From: Anaerorhabdus sp964386325
GTDB taxonomy: Bacteria; Bacillota_I; Bacilli_A; Erysipelotrichales; Erysipelotrichaceae
Length of the DNA stretch: 64,000 nt
Assembly: GCA_964386325.1 (NCBI GenBank)
Contig: CAYLQY010000012.1
Span: 27,374 to 91,373 of the forward strand
Reading direction: 5' to 3'
In this document: positions 7,716 through 16,866 of the stretch, in pieces
How the letters are laid out: each line of letters opens with the position of its first letter
Position numbering within the stretch: the stretch's first letter is position 1
Program-made: the position numbers and the translations under genes
The notes under the pieces: generated by a model
What the model saw: the letters and a program-made list of their open reading frames with translations, nothing else
Databases searched by the model: none
Told to the model about the DNA's origin: nothing

Positions 7716-10530
7716 CTCACAAAACGATCTACTTCCAAAGCTCATTTGCAATAATATCAACAAGCAAACAAACGTGAGAAATGAAATAGAAAAAAACTTA
7801 CTTCATTGTAGTTCATTCTATTTTTCTATTGCTTTTTTAAGTGATTCTGGTTTATCTGCTATTAGACAAACACTTTTATCTCTAAAGGAAAAAGGTATAA
7901 AAGGAAAATTAATCACCTCAACATACTTAGATTTCAATACACCTAAAGTTTTTGAACAATTATTATCCTTAGACAACATAGAAATTCGAATTAATCCATG
8001 TGAAGGTTTTCACCCAAAGGGATATATCTTCAAGAATAATGATGACTATAAAGTTTTAATTGGCAGTTCAAACCTAACACAATATGCATTATCTGTTAAT
8101 CAAGAATGGAATATTTCTTTGAATTCATTTCTTAATGAACCTATTACTCAGCAGGTTTTTAGCGAGTTTAACGAGCAATGGGAAAATTCTTTTAATTTAA
8201 CTCAAGATTGGATCGATAATTATAAAAAAACTTATACTAATCCAAACTTTAAATTCAGAAAAAATAGTATCAATAAGCTCCTATTAGCTCCTAATAAGAT
8301 GCAATCAGAGGCATTAGATTCCCTTGAGAACTTGCGAAAAAGCAATCAAAACAGAGCATTAGTAATTTCAGCTACAGGCACAGGAAAAACTTTCTTATCT
8401 GCATTTGATGTAAAAAATGTAAAACCCAATAAAGTTTTATTTGTTGTTCATAGAGAAAATATAGCTATTGCTGCAATGAACACATTTAAGAAGGTGATAG
8501 ATTCAGATGATTTTGGTATGTTCACTGGAAATGCAAAGGATAGCGATAAAAAATATATATTTGCAACTATTCAAACAATGGGTAAACAATCTTACCTTGA
8601 ACAATTTAGACCTGATGATTTTGATTACATCATCATTGATGAAGTTCATCACGCCGGCGCTCCTTTCTATAAAAAATTAATCAACTATTTTACACCGAAA
8701 TTTCTACTTGGAATGACTGCAACTCCTGAACGAAATGATGACTTTGATATTTATGCTCTTTTCAACCACAATATCGCTTATGAAATCAGACTTCAACAAG
8801 CAATGGAATATGATTTACTATGTCCTTTTCATTATTATGGAATTACTGATTTAACACTAAATGGTATTTCGATCGATGATAAAACAGTTTTCAATTCACT
8901 CGTTTCAGATGAACGTGTTGCTCATATAGTTAACGCTCTCAACAGATATCAATATTCTGGTGATAAAGTAAGAGGTCTTATCTTTGTTAGTCGAATTGAA
9001 GAAGCTAAATTATTATCCGAAAAATTTAACAAACTAGGATATAGAACTAAATCACTTACTGGTTCCGATTCAGATGATATACGTCGAGAATATATGGATA
9101 GACTTGAATTAGAAGAATGCCCAGAAGCAATCGACTATATTTTCACTGTTGATATTTTCAATGAAGGAATTGATATTCCAAAGGTAAATCAAGTTGTTAT
9201 GCTCCGCCCAACAGAATCAGCAATTATCTTCATTCAGCAACTTGGTCGCGGATTGAGAAAGCACGAATCAAAAGAATATGTCATAGTCATTGATATAATT
9301 GGAAATTATGAAAAAAACTTCTTAATACCAATCGCATTAAGTGGCAATATGTCATACAACAAGGATTCTTTAAGACAATTCATGATCGAAGATTCTCAAT
9401 TGTTACCCGGAGCATCTACTATCAGTTTTGATGAAATATCAAAAAAGAAGATTTTTCAATCTATCGACACTTCGAATTTCAGTGCAATTAAATTAATAAC
9501 CGATTCTTATAAAAAACTCAAGCTAATGCTAGGATATATTCCAACATTATTTGATTTTGACAAATATAATTCAATTGATCCTATATTGATTTTCAACAAT
9601 AAAAATATTGGATCATATCATATGTTTTTAAAAAAATATGATAATGATTATCCAATTCACTTAAGTGATATAGAAGAAAAATATCTTGAGTTTATTTCGA
9701 AAAAATTTGGTTCAGGAAAACGAATACAAGAGCTCGAATTATTATCCATTATGCTCACTTCGCAAAACAATCTATTTTGCTCATTAGAAAAAAATCTTTT
9801 AGCTAATTACAATATTATATTAAGTGATTCATGTAAAAATACTATTATTAACGAGTTTACTCAAAATTTTCAAACTGGTTCAGCCAGAGATACCTATAAA
9901 GATTCAGTGCTTATTAAAGCAGTAAATAATGATTATCTTATTGATCCTGTTTTTGAAAGTGCGCTTGCCAACCCAGTATTTAGAAAAACCCTATTAGACA
10001 CAATCAATTTTGGAAAATATCGCTTCGAAAAAAATTATAGCAATCGTTACAAAAACTTTGATTTGGTTCTTTACCAAAAATATACCTATGAGGATATTTG
10101 CAGATTATTGAACTGGAAAGAAAATATAGTTCCTTTAAACATTAGTGGATATAAATTTGATAAAGTTTCTAAAACTTTCCCTATTTTTATTAACTACGAA
10201 AAAACAGGTGTCCATGATTCCATTAATTACGAAGATGAATTTGTCGATCCTCACCACATTAACGCAATTACCAAATCAGGCCGTTCTATTGATTCTAAAG
10301 ATGTTAAGGATATCCTTTCAGCAAAAAATAACGAGGTTTCTATTCATTTGTTCGTCAGAAAGAATAAGGATGATAATACTTCTAAAGAATTCTTCTATCT
10401 TGGTACAATGGAACCAATTGGTAATCCGGAGGAATTTACCATGAATAATACTGAACAAAACGCAGTAAGAATTCTCTACTCATTGGATACTCCCGTTCGC
10501 AAAGATATTTATGACTATATTACAAGCTAA
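7687..10530 (+). CDS. PLD nuclease-like / superfamily 2 helicase / DUF3427 protein
   Basis: The protein is 947 aa with three parts. Residues 1-190 resemble a phospholipase D-type nuclease (His109-x-Lys111, then IGSSNL at 125-130). Residues 200-560 are a superfamily 2 helicase: Walker A SATGTGKT (228-235), DEVH box (318-321), GMTATPER (342-349), NEGIDIP (492-498) and motif VI QQLGRGLR (517-524). The remainder matches the position of the DUF3427 C-terminal domain. The ATG at 7687 has an AAAAGGAGA site and overlaps the Nudix gene by 29 bp. The fused nuclease-helicase design suggests an ATP-driven enzyme that processes DNA or RNA. Homologues are often found in defence islands. HicAB lies directly downstream on the other strand. 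Confidence 0.88.
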   Translation: MTNTQSTFLNSQNDLLPKLICNNINKQTNVRNEIEKNLLHCSSFYFSIAFLSDSGLSAIRQTLLSLKEKGIKGKLITSTYLDFNTPKVFEQLLSLDNIEIRINPCEGFHPKGYIFKNNDDYKVLIGSSNLTQYALSVNQEWNISLNSFLNEPITQQVFSEFNEQWENSFNLTQDWIDNYKKTYTNPNFKFRKNSINKLLLAPNKMQSEALDSLENLRKSNQNRALVISATGTGKTFLSAFDVKNVKPNKVLFVVHRENIAIAAMNTFKKVIDSDDFGMFTGNAKDSDKKYIFATIQTMGKQSYLEQFRPDDFDYIIIDEVHHAGAPFYKKLINYFTPKFLLGMTATPERNDDFDIYALFNHNIAYEIRLQQAMEYDLLCPFHYYGITDLTLNGISIDDKTVFNSLVSDERVAHIVNALNRYQYSGDKVRGLIFVSRIEEAKLLSEKFNKLGYRTKSLTGSDSDDIRREYMDRLELEECPEAIDYIFTVDIFNEGIDIPKVNQVVMLRPTESAIIFIQQLGRGLRKHESKEYVIVIDIIGNYEKNFLIPIALSGNMSYNKDSLRQFMIEDSQLLPGASTISFDEISKKKIFQSIDTSNFSAIKLITDSYKKLKLMLGYIPTLFDFDKYNSIDPILIFNNKNIGSYHMFLKKYDNDYPIHLSDIEEKYLEFISKKFGSGKRIQELELLSIMLTSQNNLFCSLEKNLLANYNIILSDSCKNTIINEFTQNFQTGSARDTYKDSVLIKAVNNDYLIDPVFESALANPVFRKTLLDTINFGKYRFEKNYSNRYKNFDLVLYQKYTYEDICRLLNWKENIVPLNISGYKFDKVSKTFPIFINYEKTGVHDSINYEDEFVDPHHINAITKSGRSIDSKDVKDILSAKNNEVSIHLFVRKNKDDNTSKEFFYLGTMEPIGNPEEFTMNNTEQNAVRILYSLDTPVRKDIYDYITS

Positions 10531-10533
10531 CTT

Positions 10534-10567
10534 AAAAAAGTAAAAATCTTTTGATTTTTACTTTTTT
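10534..10567. terminator. Bidirectional terminator with 15-bp perfect stem
   Basis: AAAAAAGTAAAAATC and its exact complement are separated by a TTTT loop. The element serves the helicase gene on the plus strand and hicB on the minus strand, and overlaps the hicB stop codon. Confidence 0.85.
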
Positions 10568-10950
10568 TCTGTCGCCAACACATCATACAATGCAAATTCC
10601 AACAGCCTCGAATAATTAATACCTTCAGCTTCTGCTTTTTCTTTCAACCATAAAGGAATTGTTACATTTGTCTTTACTCTTCGATTCTCCATTTCGTGTT
10701 TTACTATGTCTGGAAAGATAGTTATCGGTGTCACCATCACACCATTACTTTCTAGTTTACTGCTTGGAATTGGAAGCTCATCATGATCTTTTTCCATGCC
10801 ATAAATATGCAGTTCCAAGGCTTCTTTTGCATTGATACACACTTCTTCTATTGTATCTCCAGATGTTCCACACCCTGGAAAATCAGGAAAATAAGCACCA
10901 TAACTTGTTTCTCCTTCTTCTATAATTGCTAAATAAGTAAGTTTTCTCAT
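10558..10950 (-). CDS. hicB: HicB family antitoxin
   Basis: The protein is 130 aa. Residues 1-65 are the HicB-type partial RNase H fold (YLAIIEEGE, YGAYFPDFPGCGTSGDT). The C-terminal part (about 90-128) looks like a ribbon-helix-helix DNA-binding domain (TNVTIPLWLKEKAEAEGIN). The antitoxin binds and blocks the HicA RNase and represses its own operon. It follows hicA after 5 bp on the same strand, in the toxin-first order usual for hicAB. Confidence 0.9.
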   Translation of the reverse strand: MRKLTYLAIIEEGETSYGAYFPDFPGCGTSGDTIEEVCINAKEALELHIYGMEKDHDELPIPSSKLESNGVMVTPITIFPDIVKHEMENRRVKTNVTIPLWLKEKAEAEGINYSRLLEFALYDVLATEKK

Positions 10951-10955
10951 GATTT

Positions 10956-11141
10956 CTACTCCTTTATTCCTGCTTGTTTTAAAATATTATTTAGTGTACC
11001 TTTAGGCAAATCCTTATTATGAAGTGGTACTGTTACTTTCCCTTTAATTATTCTATGTTTGAGTTGTGCATGTGAGCCGCTAAACTTTTCAATATACCAC
11101 CCCAATTTATTGAGTTGTTTAATGACTTCTTTTGATTTCAT
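10956..11141 (-). CDS. hicA: HicA family mRNA interferase toxin
   Basis: The 61-aa protein has the small double-stranded RNA-binding fold of HicA. The conserved catalytic His24 lies in SGSHAQLKH, and VTVPLHNKDLPKGTL follows. HicA cleaves mRNA and stops translation when HicB is lost. Length and motif order are normal, so the toxin is probably intact. An AAAAGGAG site lies 10 nt before ATG 11139-11141. It is co-transcribed with hicB and adjoins the helicase island. Confidence 0.9.
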   Translation of the reverse strand: MKSKEVIKQLNKLGWYIEKFSGSHAQLKHRIIKGKVTVPLHNKDLPKGTLNNILKQAGIKE

Positions 11142-11216
11142 TAATATTATACTCCTTTTTTATACGTATGTTCAATTATCTCTTATCTATTTATTCGTAT
11201 AATTTAATGAACTCCT

Positions 11217-11240
11217 AAAAAAAACACTCTTTCGAGTGTT
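11217..11240 (-). terminator. Terminator of ychF
   Basis: AACACTC-TTTC-GAGTGTT (11223-11240) lies just after the ychF stop. On the minus strand it is followed by a run of T. Confidence 0.8.
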
Positions 11241-11242
11241 AA

Positions 11243-12343
11243 TTAAACATTAAATCTAAAGTGTAGGATATCTCCATCTTGTACAATATATTCTTTGCCC
11301 TCAAGACGAAGCTTACCAGCTTCTTTTAATTTTACTTCTGATTTATATTCCATGTAATCATCATAGCTGAAGCATTCAGCACGAATAAATCCTTTTTGGA
11401 AATCTGTATGGATAACACCTGCACATTCAGGCGCTGTCATACCATCATGAAATGTCCAAGCACGACATTCTTGAACGCCTACCGTAAAGAAGGTTTTAAG
11501 TCCTAGTAAATGGTATGCCGATTTAATAACTTGATCAAGTCCACTTTCCGAAATTCCTAAGTCTTGTAAGAATACTGCTTTTTCTTCTTTATCTAATGAT
11601 GATAATTCTTCTTCGATTTTTGCACAAATTGCGATGACATCATTATTCTCTTTTGCTGCATATTCCTTAACTGTATTGAAATGACGATTTGAAGTTGGAT
11701 CAGCAATTTCTTCTTCTGACATATTTGCGATATAAATCATCGGTTTACTCGTAAGTAATTGATACCCACTCGCAACTTCCATCTCTTCTTTGCCTAGTTC
11801 CACACTACGTGCTGGTTTACCTTCACGTAATGCATCCACAAGTTTCTTTACCACAACATATTCCGCTGCGGCTTCTTTATCTTTAGCTTGTGCTTTACGT
11901 TCAATCTTTGTTAAACGGTTTTCCATACTTTGTAAATCAGCAAGTGCAAGTTCTAGATTAATGATTTCAATATCACGAATAGGATCTACTGAACCTTCTA
12001 CGTGTGTGATATCAGCGTCATCGAAACAACGAACAACGTGACATATCGCATCTACTTGACGAATATGAGATAAGAATTGATTCCCAAGCCCTTCTCCCTT
12101 TGATGCTCCTTTTACTAGACCTGCAATGTCTGTAAATTCAAATGTTGTATAAATGATTTTCTTTGGTATCGCTATTTTTATAATTTCATCCATGCGATGA
12201 TCAGGTACTTCTACCACACCAACGTTAGGTTGAATTGTCGCAAATGGATAGTTTGCGGCTTCAACTTGGCTTTGTGTGATTGCATTAAATAACGTTGACT
12301 TCCCTACATTCGGTAATCCAACAATTCCTGCTGTTAATGACAT
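11243..12343 (-). CDS. ychF: Redox-regulated ATPase YchF (Obg family, OLA1)
   Basis: The 366-aa protein is the normal length for YchF. The P-loop GLPNVGKST lies at residues 9-17, FTDIAGLVKGASKGEGLGN is the switch region, and a TGS domain closes the C-terminus (VQDGDILHFRFNV). YchF binds ribosomes, prefers ATP over GTP, and influences stress responses and translation. It is a housekeeping gene with its own terminator. The start at 12343 has an AAAGGAAG site. The short upstream region contains no other gene. Confidence 0.96.
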   Translation of the reverse strand: MSLTAGIVGLPNVGKSTLFNAITQSQVEAANYPFATIQPNVGVVEVPDHRMDEIIKIAIPKKIIYTTFEFTDIAGLVKGASKGEGLGNQFLSHIRQVDAICHVVRCFDDADITHVEGSVDPIRDIEIINLELALADLQSMENRLTKIERKAQAKDKEAAAEYVVVKKLVDALREGKPARSVELGKEEMEVASGYQLLTSKPMIYIANMSEEEIADPTSNRHFNTVKEYAAKENNDVIAICAKIEEELSSLDKEEKAVFLQDLGISESGLDQVIKSAYHLLGLKTFFTVGVQECRAWTFHDGMTAPECAGVIHTDFQKGFIRAECFSYDDYMEYKSEVKLKEAGKLRLEGKEYIVQDGDILHFRFNV

Positions 12344-12525
12344 ATTATCTACTTCCTTTCGAACATCTATTAGTTTACCTTTTTTTCGTGATTTTCACAA
12401 TCTTTATTGTATATTCAATTCTTCACTTAAGAATTCATTTAACGTATAAAAATTTTAAAAACTATACTGCTATTTCAATTTGAATCGGTTATACTATTCC
12501 ACATATAGACATCAAGGAGGCCCTA

Positions 12526-13278
12526 ATGAAAAAATTCAATTCGTACCAAATCAAACTATTTATGATGTTTCTCATGGTAGTGGATCATTTATCTATCATA
12601 CCCAATTTCTTACCTTTTGAATTAGTTGCGATATTCCATTTAATTACCCGCCCTGTAGCACTATGGTTTACTTTTACTTTAGTTGAAGGCTTTATACATA
12701 CCCATAATCGTTATGATTATTGCCGTCGCTTGTTCACTTTTGCTGCAATCATGATGGCAGGTAGTTCCATCTTATTATTTGGATTCGGTATCCCCATTCT
12801 ACCAATATACCCTAACATCATCTTCTCGCTAGCTCTTACATGTGCTATCTTGATTCTTCTTTATCATCATGATGAAAAGATTGATAAAATACCTAACATT
12901 GCTCGTAAAATACTGGCAATCTTTATCTTCATTATATGTTTCTTATTTGCTGAAGGTATGTTTATTGTTCCATTATTTGCGATTATCTTCTACAAATATC
13001 GTGATAATCCTAAAGGAAGAAACATATGGCTAACTAGTATGTCACTTGTCATGTTAGCTTTAACAATATCGTATGTAACATCGACACCTAATCCTACGAT
13101 TTATACCATTATGTATAGTGAATGGTTTTACGTTTCTATTATTCCTTTTCTCTATCTCTATAATGGTGAACGTGGACCTAATACAAAATTTACCAAATAC
13201 CTATTCTATGTTTTCTATCCTGTTCATATTTGGATAATTTATATCATTGCTTACTTCGTAATGCGAGGAAGTATATAA
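12526..13278 (+). CDS. TraX family multi-pass membrane protein
   Basis: The 250-aa protein has about seven or eight hydrophobic segments. It begins with a typical TraX pattern (SYQIKLFMMFLMVVDHLS) and ends with the YPVHIWIIYII segment. Plasmid F TraX N-acetylates pilin. Chromosomal homologues in Gram-positive bacteria are common, and their substrate is unknown. An AAGGAGG site precedes ATG 12526. No conjugation genes are nearby, so a role in conjugation is unlikely. An acyl transfer to an envelope component is plausible but unproven. Confidence 0.8.
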   Translation: MKKFNSYQIKLFMMFLMVVDHLSIIPNFLPFELVAIFHLITRPVALWFTFTLVEGFIHTHNRYDYCRRLFTFAAIMMAGSSILLFGFGIPILPIYPNIIFSLALTCAILILLYHHDEKIDKIPNIARKILAIFIFIICFLFAEGMFIVPLFAIIFYKYRDNPKGRNIWLTSMSLVMLALTISYVTSTPNPTIYTIMYSEWFYVSIIPFLYLYNGERGPNTKFTKYLFYVFYPVHIWIIYIIAYFVMRGSI

Positions 13279-13550
13279 AAATATCAAGAAATGAATGATT
13301 CTAAAGGGTATGAACTCGGCATAAGCGACTCATAATATCATTTCAATTTATTGAGATATGTTGAAATAAAATACAACAATCAACTAATGTCATTTTAAGT
13401 TTTTATCTTTTATTAAGTAGCTTCTGAATACTATTTTTCATACTGAACGTAGTCACAAATAAAAATAATTGGTACAATTGAAAAAGCATTATATCTACTA
13501 CATCTTCTATATGAAACAAAAAAAACACTAAAATTACATAGAGAAAAAAT

Positions 13551-14927
13551 ATGAAAAACTTAAAACAATACAACAGAAATTATTATTTAATTACATTGGC
13601 CTTTGCCTTGATATTCTTGGTGTTTCTTATCCTTGTTAATATAATATTAAGAATTACTTGGATCAATACTATACTACCTGTTTTAGTCATGCTGTTTCTT
13701 ATAGTAATTGGTTGTTCATTGACCTACTTATTATATTTCATGTACACACTCAACATGAGTCATTTAATTAAAGAATTTCGCATGATTGCAAGTTTCACTG
13801 AAATGCACGAAAAGCTTTATACATTATTGAAAGAATTATCAAAGAAAAGCCAATTTAGATTAGATTATCCTTTGATTGCTTTACTATACTATAACGAACT
13901 GGTCGCTCTAAGAAAATATGATGAACTTGAAGTTTACTATACACATACAAAAAATATGGAACGTCTTAAATCTGTTGCCTTACCAAATTTAGTTTTAAAT
14001 CTTTGCAGCCAATGTCAAAATATTGACACACTTGCACAATATTTCGACAATAAGGCTTATCGTGTCATTAAAAAATCAAACATCTATTATAGTTGTGTCT
14101 ATTTTTATTTAAAAAAAGACTATGTAAATGCATTAAAATCATTAGACAAGTTAAAAACACCTTATCCATTATCTATCCAAAATAAGAAATGTTTACTTGG
14201 AAAAATATATTATCGAACAAATTCCATAGAAGAATTAAATAAAATAGTTGATGAAGTTAAAGACTACACAGATAATCCTTCTGTTCAATCCTTACTACAC
14301 TTGATAAATACTGGTGAAGATTATATCGAAAATGTTCCCACCCATTTAATAACCGATATTGATACCACCATTAAACATAAATCTGCAAAATTTTATTGCA
14401 CACGTATTGCCTTAGTTGTCATACTCGTCCTACTATGTATGCTTCCAAGTTGTAATCAGAAATCAACTCAGTACACTGACTTTAACACTACCCTACGTGA
14501 CACTTCAAGAAATACCCTTGTTGGAACATTCAATACAATGAAAGATGGTAACTATGTTATTGGACTTTATCAATCACTATCTGATTCAGATAAAGATGAT
14601 TCTGATCTTGCAAAAGCGTTAAGTAATATATCTCGTCTAAGTGTTGCGTCTATTACACTCAACGATGATAGTACAGAATACAAATCAATCAACAGTAAAC
14701 TTATTGGTGCTTTCTTTAGTGGTCAATATATTGATATTTTTGAATACCAAGAGAATTGTTTTTATATCACAATTGTTGGTGGAGATATTTCTAGTGTAGA
14801 GTACGATTCAAAGCCAATAATTTTTTCAAAAGATACTCTCACTCAACACGTTAAACATCCTTTATCTGTCGTTTCATTCATTGTAAAAGATAAAAATTTT
14901 GATAGGAACCTAATAACAGTTTATTAG
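13551..14927 (+). CDS. Hypothetical membrane protein with TPR-like middle region
   Basis: I do not recognise this 458-aa protein. Two adjacent transmembrane helices lie at about residues 12-34 and 39-61. A helical stretch at 75-265 has alternating helices reminiscent of tetratricopeptide repeats. A third helix lies at about 284-300 and is followed by LPSCNQ and a Ser/Thr/Asp-rich region that would lie outside the cell. The LPSC could look like a lipobox, but it is internal. The upstream 272 bp (13279-13550) are AT-rich and show no gene. The ribosome site before ATG 13551 is poor (GAGAAAAA), so the start is less certain than most. Confidence 0.65.
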   Translation: MKNLKQYNRNYYLITLAFALIFLVFLILVNIILRITWINTILPVLVMLFLIVIGCSLTYLLYFMYTLNMSHLIKEFRMIASFTEMHEKLYTLLKELSKKSQFRLDYPLIALLYYNELVALRKYDELEVYYTHTKNMERLKSVALPNLVLNLCSQCQNIDTLAQYFDNKAYRVIKKSNIYYSCVYFYLKKDYVNALKSLDKLKTPYPLSIQNKKCLLGKIYYRTNSIEELNKIVDEVKDYTDNPSVQSLLHLINTGEDYIENVPTHLITDIDTTIKHKSAKFYCTRIALVVILVLLCMLPSCNQKSTQYTDFNTTLRDTSRNTLVGTFNTMKDGNYVIGLYQSLSDSDKDDSDLAKALSNISRLSVASITLNDDSTEYKSINSKLIGAFFSGQYIDIFEYQENCFYITIVGGDISSVEYDSKPIIFSKDTLTQHVKHPLSVVSFIVKDKNFDRNLITVY

Positions 14928-14985
14928 CCATCTCTATACTATAGTTAAAAAAGTAATTACTACTCACAAAATAATTTACAATTCT

Positions 14986-15023
14986 AAGAAGGAAATACTC
15001 CCTAGTGAGAATTCCTTCTTTTA
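14986..15023 (+). terminator. Terminator after the 458-aa membrane protein gene
   Basis: AAGAAGGAA (14986-14994) pairs with TTCCTTCTT (15012-15020), and T residues follow. Confidence 0.65.
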
Positions 15024-15056
15024 CGTTTATCTGCTCACTACTATAAGTACGATCAC

Positions 15057-15092
15057 ATAAAAGGATTAACCCTTTGTATAGAGTTAATCCTT
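15057..15092 (-). terminator. Terminator of the leftward PTS IIC-IID operon
   Basis: A perfect 10-bp stem, AAGGATTAAC with GTTAATCCTT, has a 12-nt loop. On the minus strand it ends in TTTT. It lies 30 bp past the IID stop. Confidence 0.7.
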
Positions 15093-15121
15093 AAGCAATC
15101 CTAAATTTTAATTATTCATGT

Positions 15122-15943
15122 TTAAACAAGAACAATTATTTTTGTGAAATACGCAAGAATCGCAATCACAAACGTTAAAATTAATAGTTTTGTCGAAGTG
15201 AATTTTCCTTTTTTCAATAAGAAGATGTAGAACACTAATAATAGAATTGGTACTAAGTATGGACATATATTATTAAACATATCTTGTACTCGTACTACAC
15301 TTTCCATTGTTTCGCCATTCATACTTAAATTACTTACATACTGTAACCCAATTTCAATACCACTTAACATAGAAGGTACAAATCCTCCTAAAATTATTGC
15401 GCCAAAGATTGTTACTAATTCAACACTCTTACCGATTGCGCTATTGTTGGTAGTAGACTCAATTGCTTCTAGTCCTTTATTATAACCAAAATCAAATAGT
15501 TTTGATTGTACAAAAATCCACCCTAAACGCACCGCAAGAATTATACCAAGACCTAAAAACCAGTTTCCCATCAGCGCAAATTGGCATGCGATTAACGTCG
15601 TAATTGGATTAACAATAACCCCTGCTAATGTATCTCCAACCCCTGCAAGTGGTCCCATCATTGCGGTTTTAATACTTTCTCCAATTTCATCTTGGTTTGA
15701 TTCCATCATCGCTACATGAACACCCATAATCAAAGGTGAGAAGATTGCACTTGTATTAAAGAATTGAATATTTTTAACCATTAGTGCTGTTTTTTCAGAA
15801 TCGTTTTCACTTAACTCTTCAATTGCTGGTAATATTGACCATAAATATCCGGAACCCATCATAACATCATATGACCATGTTTGTTGAATACCAAAGATAT
15901 GTCTCATTTTTATACTTCTTAATGTTTTTTTAGTCAATTTCAT
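15122..15943 (-). CDS. Mannose-family PTS EIID component
   Basis: The 273-aa membrane subunit starts with a typical EIID region (MRHIFGIQQTWSYDVMMGSGYLWSILPAI) and has the GPLAGVGDTLAG loop at about residues 90-101. EIID forms the sugar channel with EIIC. The ATG at 15943 overlaps the IIC gene by 14 bp and has a GAGGGGG site. The cytoplasmic IIB and IIA subunits are not in this operon. They lie at 19656-20559 on the opposite strand, beyond the two-component system and nagA. Confidence 0.93.
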   Translation of the reverse strand: MKLTKKTLRSIKMRHIFGIQQTWSYDVMMGSGYLWSILPAIEELSENDSEKTALMVKNIQFFNTSAIFSPLIMGVHVAMMESNQDEIGESIKTAMMGPLAGVGDTLAGVIVNPITTLIACQFALMGNWFLGLGIILAVRLGWIFVQSKLFDFGYNKGLEAIESTTNNSAIGKSVELVTIFGAIILGGFVPSMLSGIEIGLQYVSNLSMNGETMESVVRVQDMFNNICPYLVPILLLVFYIFLLKKGKFTSTKLLILTFVIAILAYFTKIIVLV

Positions 15944-16724
15944 CTAATGTAACCCCCTCACTCGTTTTATTCTTATTCACCCATAGATAAATTCCAATAA
16001 TACCTGCTGATAAAATAGATAATCCAATAACGGTAGTATTTGTATAAGAAATCATAAAGTATCCAATAATTAAGAATGACCAGAACTTTTTAATATCCAT
16101 CATAGACAACAATAATGCGAATCCCATGACTGGTAATAATCCCCCCGCAAGATTAAAAATATCGAGAAAGATTGTTGGAATTAAGTTAATTAAACCTGCT
16201 AATTGACTACTGAATAAAATTCCTACAAATACTGGAATTGCAACGTGTGGCCCATTGGTTAACATTGTATTTACCCAGAATAGAATATTATATTTCTTTG
16301 AATTTCCTTCTTTTGCTTCTTTTGCCATCAGTTGTACTAAGGCAGTACAAATCATTGTCGATAATTGCCCCATTGCAATACCTACCATTGAAGCTGGAAT
16401 CGCAACTGTTGTTATGGCGATGTTCATCGCTTCACTAACAGCTAGTGCCGCATTTGCATTAACCATAACGATTGCTACAGCAGTTCCTAAAACAGACCCT
16501 AGAAAATAATTTGGAATTGCAGCACCTCCAAAGGTATACATACCCAACGACATCAGTGTTAATAATGTCCCAATGTATAAACCAAGTTCAACATTGCCCA
16601 TTACCAACCCTACAAAGACACCCCCCAATATTGGTGGATTTGACCCAATGGTCATTGTGCTAATCACTTGTTGCTCAAAATAAACAAATATTGTAATAAT
16701 TAAAGCTTGAAATAATAAACTCAT
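15930..16724 (-). CDS. Mannose-family PTS EIIC component
   Basis: The 264-aa, eight-helix membrane subunit includes the family segment VFVGLVMGNVELGLYIG near residues 37-53. With EIID it translocates the sugar, which is phosphorylated by EIIB. I chose ATG 16724 because AGGGGA lies upstream. A longer frame to 16760 has no ribosome site. The gene is divergent from the response regulator gene, 142 bp away. Pairing with NagA suggests an N-acetylated amino sugar, which is inferred. Confidence 0.93.
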   Translation of the reverse strand: MSLLFQALIITIFVYFEQQVISTMTIGSNPPILGGVFVGLVMGNVELGLYIGTLLTLMSLGMYTFGGAAIPNYFLGSVLGTAVAIVMVNANAALAVSEAMNIAITTVAIPASMVGIAMGQLSTMICTALVQLMAKEAKEGNSKKYNILFWVNTMLTNGPHVAIPVFVGILFSSQLAGLINLIPTIFLDIFNLAGGLLPVMGFALLLSMMDIKKFWSFLIIGYFMISYTNTTVIGLSILSAGIIGIYLWVNKNKTSEGVTLDEID

Positions 16725-16795
16725 ACTATTTCCCCTTTCTTGTTGAGACCATTCTTTCATTTACCAAGTAGTATTTCAATATATTGCCAATTGAT

Positions 16796-16826
16796 TTGAC
16801 ATTTTCACACATTCGCTTTCTATATA
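16796..16826 (+). promoter_or_regulatory. Promoter for the two-component-nagA-PTS operon
   Basis: TTGACA (16796-16801) and TATATA (16821-16826) are 19 bp apart, 40 bp before the response regulator start. The divergent IIC promoter must lie in the same 142-bp gap, which is a natural place for the response regulator to bind. Confidence 0.5.
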
Positions 16827-16866
16827 TAAATCTTTTTCAATGCTATGATGTTATTGGAGGTAGATT

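Noticed and set aside
12526..13278. Conjugative element indicated by TraX
   Set aside because: There is no relaxase, coupling protein or mating-pore gene in the window. TraX-like proteins are frequent chromosomal genes in Bacillota.
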